A stretch of 64,000 nt of DNA from an uncultured Clostridia bacterium (lineage in GTDB: Bacteria > Bacillota > Clostridia > Peptostreptococcales > Anaerovoracaceae), in assembly GCA_945830395.1 (NCBI GenBank), contig CALZYE010000002.1:104518-168517 (forward strand), written 5' to 3'. Below, piece after piece: positions 44,889-55,505 of this stretch. A program made the translations under genes and the position numbers. Numbering within the stretch: position 1 is the stretch's first letter; each line of letters starts with the position of its first letter. The notes beneath the pieces are model-generated. The model did no database searches. It was not told the DNA's origin and was given only the letters and a program-made list of their open reading frames with translations.

Positions 44889-45974
44889 CTAATGCGACTT
44901 AAAAATTTTCCAGTACTTGCTGTAAAGATCATCTCCATCAGGTCCCACATCCCTCAAGGCTTCCGACCTGTCTAAAATCTCCTTTGACGGAAATATCACC
45001 GGATTGTTCTTATATTTCTCTGTCATTAAACTTCTCGCCGCCTTGTTGGGCGTGCTGTATTTCAGATATTTGAAGTTCCTGTATGCAGCTTCTTTTCTGC
45101 ACATGTAATCTATGAACATATGGGCATTTTCCCTATGGAAAGCATTCCTCGGGATGCACCAGCTGTCTACGAAAATTTCCGTCCCTTCTTTGGGAACTGC
45201 AAATTCCAAATCCTTATTCAACTCTTTGCTGTAAATAGCTTCGCCGTTCCAAACCACACCTAAATCCGCTGAATTTCCTATGAGCAGATCTCTTGCCGAG
45301 TCATTTGCGTATTTATATACCAGCGGTTTCTGCCTGCTGAGATAATTCGCCGCTTCCGAAAGCTTCTTTCCATCCGCTGAGTTAAGGGAATACCCCAAGG
45401 CTTTCAATGCAATTCCCATTGTATCTCTCAGACTGTCCTGCATGAGAATCTTTCCCTTGTATTTTCCGTTCCAAAGCGCCTTCCAGCTCTGAACATCCCT
45501 TGCATCAACCCTCTTTTTGTTGTACAAAATTCCGACCGTTCCCCACTGGTAAGGCACAGCATACTTATTTCCCCTGTCAAAGGATCTGTCTGCCAGTTTC
45601 AGGTATTCTTTATCCAAATTCTTGTAATGCTTAAGCTGCTTCTTGTCAATTTCCCCAAGAAGATTTTCGTTTTTCATCCTTTCTGCCATGTAATCGGATA
45701 TACAGATTACATCGTAGACGCCTGCACGGTTTTTTATCACGGGATAGAGCTGCTCATTGGTATCGAAGGTGTCGAGAATAACCTTGATTCCCGTTTCCTT
45801 TTCAAAGTCCTTAGGAATTGACGGGTCCATGTAATCGCCGTAGCAAAATACATGGACCTCTTTTTCGTCTTCCCTCTGACATCCTGTAAGCAGAAGTGTA
45901 GCCATGAAAGAAAGAAGGACAAAGCCGCAGACTGCAATTATCTTATATGTTTTTTCAACTCTGAGTAATTTCAT
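44889..45974 (-). CDS. potD: Spermidine/putrescine ABC transporter substrate-binding lipoprotein PotD
   Basis: A 361-residue lipoprotein with lipobox LLTGC (Cys 32) after a hydrophobic signal. The mature part is a periplasmic-binding-type polyamine receptor: VHVFCYGDYMDP, CISDYMAERM, PYQWGTVGILYN and the cap SWCIPRNAFH. GGAGG lies nine bases before the chosen ATG; an earlier start lies 8 codons upstream. It overlaps the potC stop by 20 bases. Confidence 0.93.
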   Translation of the reverse strand: MKLLRVEKTYKIIAVCGFVLLSFMATLLLTGCQREDEKEVHVFCYGDYMDPSIPKDFEKETGIKVILDTFDTNEQLYPVIKNRAGVYDVICISDYMAERMKNENLLGEIDKKQLKHYKNLDKEYLKLADRSFDRGNKYAVPYQWGTVGILYNKKRVDARDVQSWKALWNGKYKGKILMQDSLRDTMGIALKALGYSLNSADGKKLSEAANYLSRQKPLVYKYANDSARDLLIGNSADLGVVWNGEAIYSKELNKDLEFAVPKEGTEIFVDSWCIPRNAFHRENAHMFIDYMCRKEAAYRNFKYLKYSTPNKAARSLMTEKYKNNPVIFPSKEILDRSEALRDVGPDGDDLYSKYWKIFKSH

Positions 45975-46755
45975 AGAAAAATTCCTCCTCTGCCGCACTT
46001 CTGTCCGAAATAAAGTTTACTACAAGAAGCACCACCAAAGCAGTAACGAAGATAATGCTTGACAGCGCAAAGAGTGTAGGCCGTATACCTACTTTTACCT
46101 GGCTGTAAATCAATGTGGAAATAGTGTTTATGCCTGCTCCCCTTGTGAAATGAGTTACCACAAAATCATCCACCGACATTGTAAAGGCAAGCAAAAATCC
46201 TGCGGCTATTCCGGGTCTCAGTTCCGGCAAAACCACTTTTCTGAATGCATAAAAAGGCGATGCACCAAGATCCAAAGCCGCCTCGTAGCTGCTTGGACCA
46301 AGTTGTTTGAACTTCGGCATAACCGACAAAATAACATAAGGCACGCTGAATGTAATATGCGCCAGCAAAACCGTACCCATGTTCAGATAAAATCCAAATG
46401 CTATAAACCCCAGCATCAGCGAAATTCCCGTCACAATATCAGCATTGAGAAGGGTTATATTGTTAAGTCCCATTATGATATTTTCACCGCGTTTTGCCAT
46501 AGCCATAATTCCGATACATGCCATAGTTCCAAGTACGGTGGCGATAAGAGATGATATAGCTGCAATCGAGAAAGTGTTCACAATCGCCGACAGCATCTTC
46601 TCATCTTCAAACATTTCACCATACCACCTGAAAGAAAATCCCGTCCACTTAAACATAGATTTACTTCCGTTAAAAGAAAAAATCATCAATGTCAATATCG
46701 GAAGATACAGAAAAAGCATAATGATGGTCAAATAAACCGATTTTAAAGCCCTCAT
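45955..46755 (-). CDS. potC: Spermidine/putrescine ABC permease PotC
   Basis: A 266-residue inner-membrane permease with about six helices and the EAA-like loop EAALDLGASPFYAFRKVVLPELRPG. It pairs with PotB. Start overlaps the potB stop by four bases. Confidence 0.93.
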   Translation of the reverse strand: MRALKSVYLTIIMLFLYLPILTLMIFSFNGSKSMFKWTGFSFRWYGEMFEDEKMLSAIVNTFSIAAISSLIATVLGTMACIGIMAMAKRGENIIMGLNNITLLNADIVTGISLMLGFIAFGFYLNMGTVLLAHITFSVPYVILSVMPKFKQLGPSSYEAALDLGASPFYAFRKVVLPELRPGIAAGFLLAFTMSVDDFVVTHFTRGAGINTISTLIYSQVKVGIRPTLFALSSIIFVTALVVLLVVNFISDRSAAEEEFFYEITQS

Positions 46756-47564
46756 ATGAAGTTCCCCTCTCCCTTACTATCCAGCACTCTCAAAATCGCC
46801 ATGCTTATGACGATAAAGAGCATCATTACGAGAGAAAGCCCCGAGCCCAGATTCCAATTTGCGCTGGTGGTAAACTCCTGCTCAATAATATTCCCGATAA
46901 GATATATTTTTCCACCGCCAAGAATATTTGAAATTACAAATGTGGTTAGTGACGGAACGAAAACCATGGTTACCCCGCTGACTATTCCCGGAACGCTCAG
47001 GGGCAAAACGACCGAAGAGAAAACCTTCCCCCTTCCCGCACCCAAATCATAAGCCGCTTCGATTATATTGCCGTCGATTTTCATAAGCACATTGTAAATA
47101 GGAAGAACCATAAAAGGCAAAAAATCATATACCATGCCAAGCACGATGGCTGCAGGGGTATTTATAAGCTGAAACTGCGGAAGATGAAGGTATGAAAGCA
47201 TAGTGTTGAAGATTCCGCCCTTCTCTAAAATAACCTGCCATGCCATAGTTCTTAGTAAAAAATTCATCCACATGGGTAGCACAAATATAAATACCATAAA
47301 GCCTTTCCGTCCAAGGCGGCTTCCCTTTAGAATCAGCGCCAGAGGGAATGCCGTTAAAAGACATATAAGCGTGCTGATAAGCGACAACAGCAGAGACATC
47401 CCCAGAGCTTTCCTGTGAACAGGCTCCAATATCGCAAGCACATTTGCCGTTGTGAACATCCCGCTTCTGTCTGTAAATCCATAGTAGAAAATCATTCCTA
47501 TAGGAATAATCGTTCCGCACAAAATCCAAAACACATAGGGAAATGCAAAGTATTTTTTATACAT
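46752..47564 (-). CDS. potB: Spermidine/putrescine ABC permease PotB
   Basis: A 270-residue permease with about six helices and the loop [25 protein letters not shown] that contacts PotA. The start overlaps the potA stop by eight bases. Confidence 0.93.
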   Translation of the reverse strand: MYKKYFAFPYVFWILCGTIIPIGMIFYYGFTDRSGMFTTANVLAILEPVHRKALGMSLLLSLISTLICLLTAFPLALILKGSRLGRKGFMVFIFVLPMWMNFLLRTMAWQVILEKGGIFNTMLSYLHLPQFQLINTPAAIVLGMVYDFLPFMVLPIYNVLMKIDGNIIEAAYDLGAGRGKVFSSVVLPLSVPGIVSGVTMVFVPSLTTFVISNILGGGKIYLIGNIIEQEFTTSANWNLGSGLSLVMMLFIVISMAILRVLDSKGEGNFI

Positions 47565-48627
47565 CTATCTCTATTGCCTCCTCTTCCTTACTTGTAGGTT
47601 TATGCATTATCTGAATATTTTCCGGAGTAACATCCAGGCTGACTTCAGCGCCTACGGGACAGCTCTTTGTATTCTGAACAAGCCAGTCATAGCCGCCTGC
47701 TCTTATCTCCATTTCGTAATAAACGCCGATAAAAACATTGTGTATAACTTCACCGTCAAGCTTTCCTTCTCCCGGCTTTCCTATTATCAAATCCTCAGGT
47801 CTTATAACCACATCCACAGGTTTGTTTTTCCCGAAACCGTCATCTATGCATTTGAACTTCTTTCCGCAGATTTCCACCAGATAATCCTCAATCATAGTAC
47901 CGTCCAAAATATTGCTGTCGCCTATGAAATCTGCCACGAAAGCATTCTCAGGTTCATTATATATCTCCTCCGGCGTTCCCATCTGCTGAATATATCCGCC
48001 GTTCATAACCACAACCTTATCGCTCATGGTAAGGGCCTCCTCCTGGTCGTGAGTGACATATATAAAGGTGATTCCCAGCTCATTTTTAAGTCTGATAAGC
48101 TCATACTGCATATCCTGTCTCAGCTTAAGATCCAAAGCCCCCAAAGGCTCGTCCAAAAGCAGCACCTTAGGTTCGTTTACAATAGCCCTTGCCATTGCTA
48201 TTCTCTGCTGCTGTCCCCCTGAAAGTGAATCTATTTTTCGGTTTTGATAACCCTCCAGGTTTACAAGCTTCAGGGCGTACTTCACCTTATCCCTTATATA
48301 TGCATCGCTTTTTCCCGCAATTTTAAGACCGAAGGCGATGTTTCCACCCACGCTCATGTGTGGAAAAAGAGCATATTTCTGAAAAACCGTATTTATATTT
48401 CTCTTGTTCGGAGGCAAATCGGTAATGTCTTTTCCCTCAAACAGCACCTGCCCCCTGTCGGCGCTCTCAAATCCCCCTACAATTCTAAGAGTGGTTGTCT
48501 TTCCGCATCCCGAAGGACCCAAAAGCGTTATAAATTCATTCTTATTTACCTTTAGGTTAAAGTCATCCAAAACCACATTATCTTCAAATGCCTTTGTAAT
48601 ATTTCTCAATTCAATCAGTGACTGCAT
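47557..48627 (-). CDS. potA: Spermidine/putrescine ABC ATPase PotA
   Basis: A 356-residue ATPase with Walker [10 protein letters not shown], signature LSGGQQQR, Walker [12 protein letters not shown] and a C-terminal TOBE regulatory domain from about residue 240. AGGAG lies seven bases before the chosen ATG, two codons inside the longest frame. First transporter gene after the regulator. Confidence 0.95.
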   Translation of the reverse strand: MQSLIELRNITKAFEDNVVLDDFNLKVNKNEFITLLGPSGCGKTTTLRIVGGFESADRGQVLFEGKDITDLPPNKRNINTVFQKYALFPHMSVGGNIAFGLKIAGKSDAYIRDKVKYALKLVNLEGYQNRKIDSLSGGQQQRIAMARAIVNEPKVLLLDEPLGALDLKLRQDMQYELIRLKNELGITFIYVTHDQEEALTMSDKVVVMNGGYIQQMGTPEEIYNEPENAFVADFIGDSNILDGTMIEDYLVEICGKKFKCIDDGFGKNKPVDVVIRPEDLIIGKPGEGKLDGEVIHNVFIGVYYEMEIRAGGYDWLVQNTKSCPVGAEVSLDVTPENIQIMHKPTSKEEEAIEIDV

Positions 48628-48710
48628 TTTCATTCTCCTGTAAAATCCGTTATATAAAGCGATAAAATTCTTATAATCTCCCTAATCTATATAAGAGATA
48701 CCGCCTGTTT

Positions 48711-49244
48711 TTAAAAGCTTGGAGGTGTGCTGACCCATATAAGCTCTGCTCCCTTTTTTGATGTGATGTAGTGGCGTTTGTCCGGTATATAATAAAAAGC
48801 CTCTCCCCTTTTCGCCGTAAAAGTTTTTCCTCCTATGTGTATCGTAACTCTTCCCTTTAGAACATATCCGAATTCTTCTCCTTCGTGGGGCATGTCCTGA
48901 TATGTTGAGCCTCCCGGCAAAAGTGTAAGTCTGAGAGGTTCCATCATGTTCTTCTGCGCCGTAGGCACAATCCACTCAGTTTTGTTTCTAAGCTCGTAAT
49001 CTGTTTTCTCAAAGTAATCATCGAAGCCGAATACGACCTGCTCCTCCCTGTCCCTTGCAAAGAATTCCGAAACTCCCGTCCCGAGACAGATGAGAATATC
49101 CTCAAGAGTTGAAATTGAAGGAGAAGTCAAATCGTTTTCCACCTGAGAAATAAATCCCTTGGAAAGCTCTGCCCTGTCCGCCAGCTCTGCCTGAGTCAAC
49201 CCTTTCGCAATTCTAAGTTCTTTCAGTCTATGTCCAATATCCAT
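48711..49244 (-). CDS. XRE-family regulator with cupin domain, polyamine operon
   Basis: A 177-residue regulator. The HTH spans residues 1-60 (LKELRIAKGLTQAELADRA, GFISQVENDLTSPSISTLE), and a C-terminal cupin (about 105-175: EGEEFGYVLKGRV, AFYYIPDKRHY) probably senses the polyamine. It is the first gene before potABCD, about 80 bases upstream of potA. The structure matches PuuR-type regulators. It probably binds the palindrome in its own promoter. Confidence 0.92.
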   Translation of the reverse strand: MDIGHRLKELRIAKGLTQAELADRAELSKGFISQVENDLTSPSISTLEDILICLGTGVSEFFARDREEQVVFGFDDYFEKTDYELRNKTEWIVPTAQKNMMEPLRLTLLPGGSTYQDMPHEGEEFGYVLKGRVTIHIGGKTFTAKRGEAFYYIPDKRHYITSKKGAELIWVSTPPSF

Positions 49245-49330
49245 TTTCTTTCCATTCCCGTATTATTTATATATGCGTCAGCGATACAAAAATCGATTCC
49301 GCTCGGCACTTCTTTAATTTTAAACCTTTT

Positions 49331-49386
49331 GTTTAGTATTTCTAAACACGCACTCTCAATTATAATAAAAAAACCACAAAAGTCAA
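49331..49386 (-). promoter_or_regulatory. Promoter and palindromic operator of the pot operon
   Basis: TTGACT and TATAAT lie 16 bases apart on the minus strand. About 12 bases after the -10 box is GTTTAGAAATACTAAAC, a perfect 6-bp inverted repeat with a five-base centre. A repressor here, most likely the adjacent cupin-HTH protein, would block initial transcription. A further 85 bases of untranslated leader precede the regulator gene. Confidence 0.75.
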
Positions 49387-49536
49387 CTTGAATAAGAAAA
49401 TATCCGAAGAGAAGTTAAGCAAGCTTAAAGCATCGGAAGCAGGAAAATTTGATAGTGGAAAAAAGAGCTTAAAAACAGTATAATAGACCTAATAAATCGG
49501 GTGCAATAAGAGTAATTGAGTAAGGGGGTAACAGCA

Positions 49537-50031
49537 ATGGAATTTTATAAAGCGTTAATAGGAGAAAGAAGCGCCAAACGAAATATATTTAGCGATTTGA
49601 TCGGTGAGTGGGATATTGAATGGGTTGACGGAAAAGGTACCGAAAATGAAAGACATGTAATTGGAGAATGGATATTTTCAGAAATACTAAACGGTGATGG
49701 AGTTCAAGACATTTTTATTTGTCCTTCAAGACAAGAGAGAATATCCAATCCTCAGCCTGATGCGGAATATGGAACGACCATAAGGGTGTATAATCCTAAA
49801 AAACAAAAGTGGGATATTTGTTATACTTGTTTGGGGAAAATGGTTCATTTGGAGGCTGAGAAAGTAGAAGATAAAATCATCTTAACAAATCTGAATGATA
49901 ATAACGGGGTGAACTTATGGGTATTTGATAACATTTCCGATTCAAAATTTCATTGGGAAAACAGAACATCTTTTGACAACGGAAAAACTTGGATAACAAA
50001 CGGCGAAGTATTCGCAAAAAAGAGAAGATAA
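49537..50031 (+). CDS. Hypothetical protein, DUF1579-like
   Basis: A 164-residue soluble protein I can only partly place. The repeated pattern GEWDIEWV, RHVIGEWIFSEIL, TIRVYNPKKQKWDICY and WENRTSFDNGKTW is like beta-barrel DUF1579/lipocalin-type proteins. GGGGG lies eight bases before the chosen ATG, and seven codons of the longer frame are rejected. AT content is higher than in its neighbours and it is a lone plus-strand gene, so acquisition by transfer is possible. Confidence 0.7.
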   Translation: MEFYKALIGERSAKRNIFSDLIGEWDIEWVDGKGTENERHVIGEWIFSEILNGDGVQDIFICPSRQERISNPQPDAEYGTTIRVYNPKKQKWDICYTCLGKMVHLEAEKVEDKIILTNLNDNNGVNLWVFDNISDSKFHWENRTSFDNGKTWITNGEVFAKKRR

Positions 50032-50060
50032 CGCTAATAATCAGATGGCTTACGGAAAAG

Positions 50061-50088
50061 GACGGTAAATGAAAGGTTTACCGTTTTT
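50061..50088 (+). terminator. Terminator after the DUF1579-like gene
   Basis: ACGGTAAA and TTTACCGT pair around TGAAAGG, followed by a run of T on the plus strand. Confidence 0.85.
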
Positions 50089-50160
50089 TGTTTCTCAATT
50101 CTCAAAATAAAAGCCCCATAAATGCAAAAATGCACTTGGAAAAGTCCCCGCTGCTAAAAG

Positions 50161-51039
50161 TTAGATATTAATCTCTGCGCTATATGCTTTTCTGTTGTAA
50201 AGAAACATTATCAAAGATGCTCCTATGATTATCCCGTAACCGATGAAGCTCCATAAATCCGGAACCTGCCCCAGCACAAAAAATGAAAGTCCCGTGGCGA
50301 ATATTATCTGAGAATAGTCGTATATGGAAATCTCCTTTGCCGGAGCGTGAGTGTACGCCATGGTTATAAAAAACTGTCCGCCTGCAGCCGATATACCTGC
50401 CATAATCAAAATAAATGTCTGCATAAATGTCATAGGTGCAAAGTTTGCAACTATGAAAGGAAGAGATACCACACATGAAAAACCTGAAAAGAACAGCACT
50501 ATGAAGGAGCCGGTAACTCCTGAAAGTCCAAGTTTTCTCACATAGGTGTAGGCAATTCCTGCACATATTCCGCTGGAAAGTCCCACGATAGACGGCACAA
50601 AGGGCATTCCGGCAACACCGGGCTTTATTACAAACAAAGTTCCGATAAACGCCATGAGCACGCAGAGCACTTGAAAAAATTTCATTCTCTCCTTGAGCAG
50701 CACATAGGAAAACAAAATTACAAAAAAAGGGGAAAGCTTGTTGAGCATGGATGCATCGCTTACGACAAGATGATCAACGGCATAAAAATTCGCAAAAATC
50801 CCAACGGTGCCGAAAAATGATCTTGCTGTAAGGTCAAACCATACTTTCCCTTTAGGCAAAACAACGGCGTCGCGATTTTTCAAAATAATCCCGTAAGCTA
50901 CGAAAAAAGCTATTAAGTTTCTGAAAAACGCCTTCTGTATCACAGGAAGATCCCCGCTCATTCTGACGAAAATATTCATGCAGGCAAAAGAAAATGCCGA
51001 AATTACTATAAACAATATACCTTTATATTTTGATTGCAT
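50161..51039 (-). CDS. EamA-family (DMT) transporter
   Basis: A 292-residue membrane protein with ten predicted helices and two EamA repeats, typical of drug/metabolite exporters. Motifs such as LNKLSPFFVILFSYVLLKER near 100-120 are seen. Substrate unknown. It stands alone. Confidence 0.9.
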   Translation of the reverse strand: MQSKYKGILFIVISAFSFACMNIFVRMSGDLPVIQKAFFRNLIAFFVAYGIILKNRDAVVLPKGKVWFDLTARSFFGTVGIFANFYAVDHLVVSDASMLNKLSPFFVILFSYVLLKERMKFFQVLCVLMAFIGTLFVIKPGVAGMPFVPSIVGLSSGICAGIAYTYVRKLGLSGVTGSFIVLFFSGFSCVVSLPFIVANFAPMTFMQTFILIMAGISAAGGQFFITMAYTHAPAKEISIYDYSQIIFATGLSFFVLGQVPDLWSFIGYGIIIGASLIMFLYNRKAYSAEINI

Positions 51040-51168
51040 CTACTCCTCCCATTTTCTTTCCCAATCATATCACACATTATATATTTCCCAAGTATGTAAA
51101 AGTTAAAAGCAAAATCCAAAATTCTATGGTAAAATAACTTGAGTTATTAAAAATTTGATGAGGTGAAG

Positions 51169-52419
51169 ATGAAATACGATGTAATCGTTATCGGCGGCGG
51201 CGCCGGCGGACTTATGGCTGCCGCTGCTGCGGCTCAAAGCGGCAAAGTGCTTTTAATTGAAAAAAATCATTCTTTGGGTAAGAAGCTCCTTCTGACAGGC
51301 GGAGGCAGGTGTAACCTCACAACTTCTTATTCCACAGATACTATTATTGAAAATATTCCCTGCGGAGGTAAATTTCTTCACAGCGCACTTTCCAAATTTG
51401 ATAATGAGGATATAATGGATTTTTTTACATCAAGGGGTATCAGCCTGAAAGAAGAAGATCACGGCAGAATTTTCCCGTGTACAGATTCTGCTGAAACTAT
51501 TTTGTCCGCCTTTATATCGGAGCTTAAAAAGCTAAAGGTAAATGTCATACTCGGCGATGCCGTCTCTGAAATCACAACTTCTTCACAACGGATTTCCGGA
51601 GTAAAAACCGCATGGGGAAAAAAGTTCTTTGCTGATAAAGTAATTCTTGCAGCGGGCGGTGCTTCTTTTTCCGCCACCGGTTCAAACGGCGACGGCTACA
51701 GGCTTCTAAAAGCTCTGGGGCACACTGTAACACCGCTTTATCCCGGCGAGGTACCTATTACCTCTTCTGAGAATTTCATAAAAAAAGCAACCCTCCAAGG
51801 TCTCTCACTGCAGGATGTAACCCTAAGCGTTCTGAATAAAAGGGGAAAGTCCGTTGCAAAGCACAGGTTGGATTTGATTTTCACCCATTTTGGAATTTCC
51901 GGACCATGCGCCCTGCGCTGTTCCACCTTTGTGCAAAATCTTCAAAAAAAAGAAAATACCTCCGATGTAACGGTGAGCCTGAATTCCATGCCCGATTATT
52001 CTGCCGCCGAGCTTGCCGAGTCTCTTAACAGGCGGATTTATGAAAATCCCGGCAAAACCTTGAAGTCTCTCATTAAAAAGTGGCTTCCCGAAAGATACGG
52101 CGTATTTCTCATTAAAATCTGTGACTTGGACGAAGAAGCACCTGTGAAATCCACAACTGAACCTCAGCGCAAAAAGCTCATAGATACCGTCTTGGATTTT
52201 CGTTTTAAAGTAAACGGCACCTTGCCTTTGGACAAAGGCTTTGTAACCTGCGGCGGCGTATCCCTAAAAGAGATAAATCCCAAAACCATGGAGTCAAAAT
52301 TGGTTCCGGGACTCTTTGTATGCGGAGAACTGTTGGACATAAGCGGGTACACAGGCGGCTATAACTTGACTGCCGCCTTCTCCACGGGACACTGCGCAGG
52401 GACTTTAAACAAAGACTGA
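51169..52419 (+). CDS. NAD(P)/FAD-dependent oxidoreductase, HI0933/BaiN-like
   Basis: A 416-residue flavoprotein. The FAD-binding motif VIGGGAGGL is at residues 7-15, GGGRCNLT near 44-51, and the C-terminal GGYNLTAAFSTGHCAG typical of the HI0933 family. These enzymes include BaiN-type flavoproteins whose physiological role is often unknown. GAGG lies five bases before the chosen ATG; a GTG two codons earlier is the alternative. Its last 15 bases overlap those of hemW on the other strand. Confidence 0.9.
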   Translation: MKYDVIVIGGGAGGLMAAAAAAQSGKVLLIEKNHSLGKKLLLTGGGRCNLTTSYSTDTIIENIPCGGKFLHSALSKFDNEDIMDFFTSRGISLKEEDHGRIFPCTDSAETILSAFISELKKLKVNVILGDAVSEITTSSQRISGVKTAWGKKFFADKVILAAGGASFSATGSNGDGYRLLKALGHTVTPLYPGEVPITSSENFIKKATLQGLSLQDVTLSVLNKRGKSVAKHRLDLIFTHFGISGPCALRCSTFVQNLQKKENTSDVTVSLNSMPDYSAAELAESLNRRIYENPGKTLKSLIKKWLPERYGVFLIKICDLDEEAPVKSTTEPQRKKLIDTVLDFRFKVNGTLPLDKGFVTCGGVSLKEINPKTMESKLVPGLFVCGELLDISGYTGGYNLTAAFSTGHCAGTLNKD

Positions 52420-53526
52420 CATTATGTTATTGGATATATCGAATCCATATTCTGTAATCCTAAGTATATCACCCTCTTCAACGAGCTGCCCTTTCTCAAA
52501 GAACTCGTCCAGAAAGTGCCTCCTCTTTTCATAAACTTCCCAGAGTTCTTTGCCGAATAGAGCCTTAAACTCGGTTTTTGAAATTCCCGACACTTTTCTC
52601 AATCCCGTAAACATGAATTCACCGATATTATCCTCAAAATCGTTCACATGATATTCTTCTCGAGGTTTCTCAGTAAATCTGACACCCTCCACAAAGGAGC
52701 TTGCCGTCTCACCTATACCCAGATATTCCTGAAAAGACCAGTATTTCAAATTGTGCCTGCACTGATGCCCCGGCTTCGCCACATTGGAAATCTCATAATG
52801 CTCATATCCTGCTTCTCTGAGAATCTCCAAGGCTTTGTGATACATAGCTCTGTCCGTTTCCTCCGTGACAAAGTCAAGACTTCCGTCAAGATACATATCG
52901 TAAAAAGGCGTTCCCTCTTCAATTTGAAGGCTGTAAAAGGAAATATGTTCAGGGGAAAGTTCAATAATTTCCCTTAGGGTATTTATCCACTGATCCATAT
53001 CCTGACCAGGTACGGCAAACATGAGATCTACATTTATATTGGAGAAACCGACTTTTCTTGCCAATCGAAACTTCTCAAGAAAATCCTCGTGTCTATGAGC
53101 TCTCCCTAAGACCCTCAATATCTCATCATCGCAGGACTGAGCTCCTATGGAAAGCCGGTTTACCCCAAAGCTTTTATATTTTTTCAGTTTCTCTCCCGTA
53201 AGGGAGCTTGGATTGACTTCAATGGTAACTTCCGCTCCGGAGCTTACGGTAAAATTTTCATTCACAGCTCCAAGTATTGCCGCAATTTCCTCTGCAGTGA
53301 GAACCGATGGCGTTCCTCCTCCTATAAAAATGCTGTCGACTATATACTTTTTTCTGTACTTCATGCCCTTTGATATAATCTTGCCTATTACATTCTGAAC
53401 ATAAAACCTTTCTGCCTTACTGCTTTGATGCGACCTTGCCAGAGGCTTTGAATAGAAAGCGCAATAGCTGCATTTGCTTTCGCAAAAAGGCACATGTATG
53501 TATATTCCAAGTTTCTTCTCTTCCAT
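52405..53526 (-). CDS. hemW: Radical SAM heme chaperone HemW
   Basis: A 373-residue radical SAM protein with the cluster motif C15-x3-C19-x2-C22 (PFCESKCSYCAF) and the GGGTPS glycine motif near 69-74. The C-terminal HemW domain ends with ITEYGFDISNNIM. It is related to, but not a true, coproporphyrinogen oxidase; HemW binds and delivers heme. It follows lepA by 13 bases, a common gene pair. Confidence 0.92.
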   Translation of the reverse strand: MEEKKLGIYIHVPFCESKCSYCAFYSKPLARSHQSSKAERFYVQNVIGKIISKGMKYRKKYIVDSIFIGGGTPSVLTAEEIAAILGAVNENFTVSSGAEVTIEVNPSSLTGEKLKKYKSFGVNRLSIGAQSCDDEILRVLGRAHRHEDFLEKFRLARKVGFSNINVDLMFAVPGQDMDQWINTLREIIELSPEHISFYSLQIEEGTPFYDMYLDGSLDFVTEETDRAMYHKALEILREAGYEHYEISNVAKPGHQCRHNLKYWSFQEYLGIGETASSFVEGVRFTEKPREEYHVNDFEDNIGEFMFTGLRKVSGISKTEFKALFGKELWEVYEKRRHFLDEFFEKGQLVEEGDILRITEYGFDISNNIMSVFV

Positions 53527-53539
53527 GGTAAAATCCGCT

Positions 53540-55348
53540 CTATTTATTGTCGTCGTATTTCAGAACTGCAGTAAAAGCTTCCTGAGGAACCTCCACCTTT
53601 CCGAACTGCCTCATACGCTTTTTCCCCTCCTTCTGCTTTTCCAGAAGCTTCTTCTTACGGGAAATATCTCCACCATAGCACTTGGCAATTACATCCTTTC
53701 GGAATGCCTTAACCGTTTCCCTTGCAATAACCTTCTGTCCTATGGCTGCCTGAATCGGAACCTCGAACTGATGCATAGGAATGATTGTCTTAAGCTTCTC
53801 ACACACAAATCTTCCTCGATTATATGCGTTGGATTCATGAACAATCATGGAGAAAGCGTCCACAAGTTCCTTGTTCAGAAGGACATCCAATTTAACGAGA
53901 TTTGATTTCTCATAGCGAACAAATTCATAATCCAAGGATCCGTAACCTTTGGTCTTTGATTTGAGCGCATCGAAGAAGTCGTAAATAACTTCATTGAGGG
54001 GCAACTCGTAGTGGATGTCTACTCTTTCCGTAGTTATATAGTCCATTCCCAGAAGTTTTCCCCTTCTCTGCTGACAAAGCTCCATTATAGTTCCCACATA
54101 ATCCTTAGGAATCATAATATCCGCCTTGACTATAGGCTCTTCTATGTGGTCTATCTCCGTCTGATCCGGAAGATTCGTAGGGTTTTGAATCATCTCAACG
54201 GTCTCATCGTTTAATACCACTTTGTATACTACGCTTGGGGATGTGGTGATTACTCCCAGCCCGAATTCTCTCTCAAGTCTTTCCACTATGATTTCCATGT
54301 GAAGAAGTCCCAGAAATCCGCATCTGAATCCGAACCCGAGAGCCGTAGATGTTTCGGGCTCAAACATAAATGCCGCATCGTTTACCTGTAATTTCTCAAG
54401 CGCATCCTTTACGGACTCGTACTTTTCTCCCTCTGCCGGATAAATCCCGCAGTATACCATGGACTGTATTTTTTTGTATCCCGGCAGCACCTTCTCTGTA
54501 GGGTCTATATCAAGCGTAATGGTATCACCCACTCTGGCGTCTCTGACCTGTTTGATGCTGGCGCATATATAACCTACATCTCCTGCCCTCAGCCATTTTG
54601 TAGGCACATGACCGGGAGCCATAATACCTACTTCCGTAACCTCATATTTCTTATGGGTGCTCATAAGCCGAATCACATCGCCTACCTTTACCTTACCGTC
54701 AAATATTCTGGTATAGATAACAACACCTTTATAGTTATCATAGATTGAGTCAAATATCAGTGCTTTCAGCTTTCCGTTTTCATCTCCGCTTGGCGCCGGC
54801 ACCTTTGCCACCACTTCTTCCAGAAGCTCCTCAATGCCTATTCCCTCTTTTGCGGATACTAAAGGAGCCTCTTCAGCTTCGATTCCAATCATATCTTCAA
54901 TTTCTTTTTTAACTTCGTCAGGTCTTGCGCTGGCAAGGTCAATCTTATTCAGGCAAGGAATAATCTCAAGATCCTCATCCATGGCAAGGTAAACATTTCC
55001 CATGGTCTGAGCTTCAACTCCCTGAGTCGCATCCACGACGAGAACGGCTCCCTCACAGGCAGCAAGACTTCTTGACACCTCATAGTTAAAGTCCACATGT
55101 CCCGGGGTGTCAATCAAATTCAGTACATATTCATTCCCGTCTTTTGCTGTGTACACAAGTCTCGTGGTCTGGAGTTTTATTGTAATTCCTCTCTCTCTTT
55201 CCAAGTCCATGTTGTCCAGAAACTGCTCCTTCATGTCACGATGTGCAACGAGGCCGGTATTTTCTATGATTCTGTCCGCCAAGGTGGATTTCCCATGGTC
55301 AATATGAGCGATAATGCTAAAATTTCTAATATATTTCTGATAGTCCAT
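53540..55348 (-). CDS. lepA: Elongation factor 4 (LepA)
   Basis: A 602-residue GTPase of normal LepA length. G1 AHIDHGKST near 14-22, switch [10 protein letters not shown] near 49-58, DTPGHVDF near 79-86 and NKIDLA near 133-138. The C-terminal domain with [23 protein letters not shown] is specific to LepA. It binds the ribosome in the membrane-linked cycle. Confidence 0.97.
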   Translation of the reverse strand: MDYQKYIRNFSIIAHIDHGKSTLADRIIENTGLVAHRDMKEQFLDNMDLERERGITIKLQTTRLVYTAKDGNEYVLNLIDTPGHVDFNYEVSRSLAACEGAVLVVDATQGVEAQTMGNVYLAMDEDLEIIPCLNKIDLASARPDEVKKEIEDMIGIEAEEAPLVSAKEGIGIEELLEEVVAKVPAPSGDENGKLKALIFDSIYDNYKGVVIYTRIFDGKVKVGDVIRLMSTHKKYEVTEVGIMAPGHVPTKWLRAGDVGYICASIKQVRDARVGDTITLDIDPTEKVLPGYKKIQSMVYCGIYPAEGEKYESVKDALEKLQVNDAAFMFEPETSTALGFGFRCGFLGLLHMEIIVERLEREFGLGVITTSPSVVYKVVLNDETVEMIQNPTNLPDQTEIDHIEEPIVKADIMIPKDYVGTIMELCQQRRGKLLGMDYITTERVDIHYELPLNEVIYDFFDALKSKTKGYGSLDYEFVRYEKSNLVKLDVLLNKELVDAFSMIVHESNAYNRGRFVCEKLKTIIPMHQFEVPIQAAIGQKVIARETVKAFRKDVIAKCYGGDISRKKKLLEKQKEGKKRMRQFGKVEVPQEAFTAVLKYDDNK

Positions 55349-55435
55349 TGTAAATATTCAAGTTCCTTTACATAAATTTTAAATTCTTGTTCAAAGGCTC
55401 AATTCAGCCTGCAAATGTGATTATATCATATTTTA

Positions 55436-55484
55436 TCGGAATATAAAATGCTGTAACTCAGATTTGATAATCTAAATCACAGCA
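55436..55484 (-). terminator. Terminator after the transglutaminase gene
   Basis: TGCTGT and ACAGCA plus inner TTAGATT/AATCTGA pair on the minus strand, followed by TTTTATAT. Confidence 0.65.
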
Positions 55485-55505
55485 CATTATTTCCCTATAT
55501 TCGAG

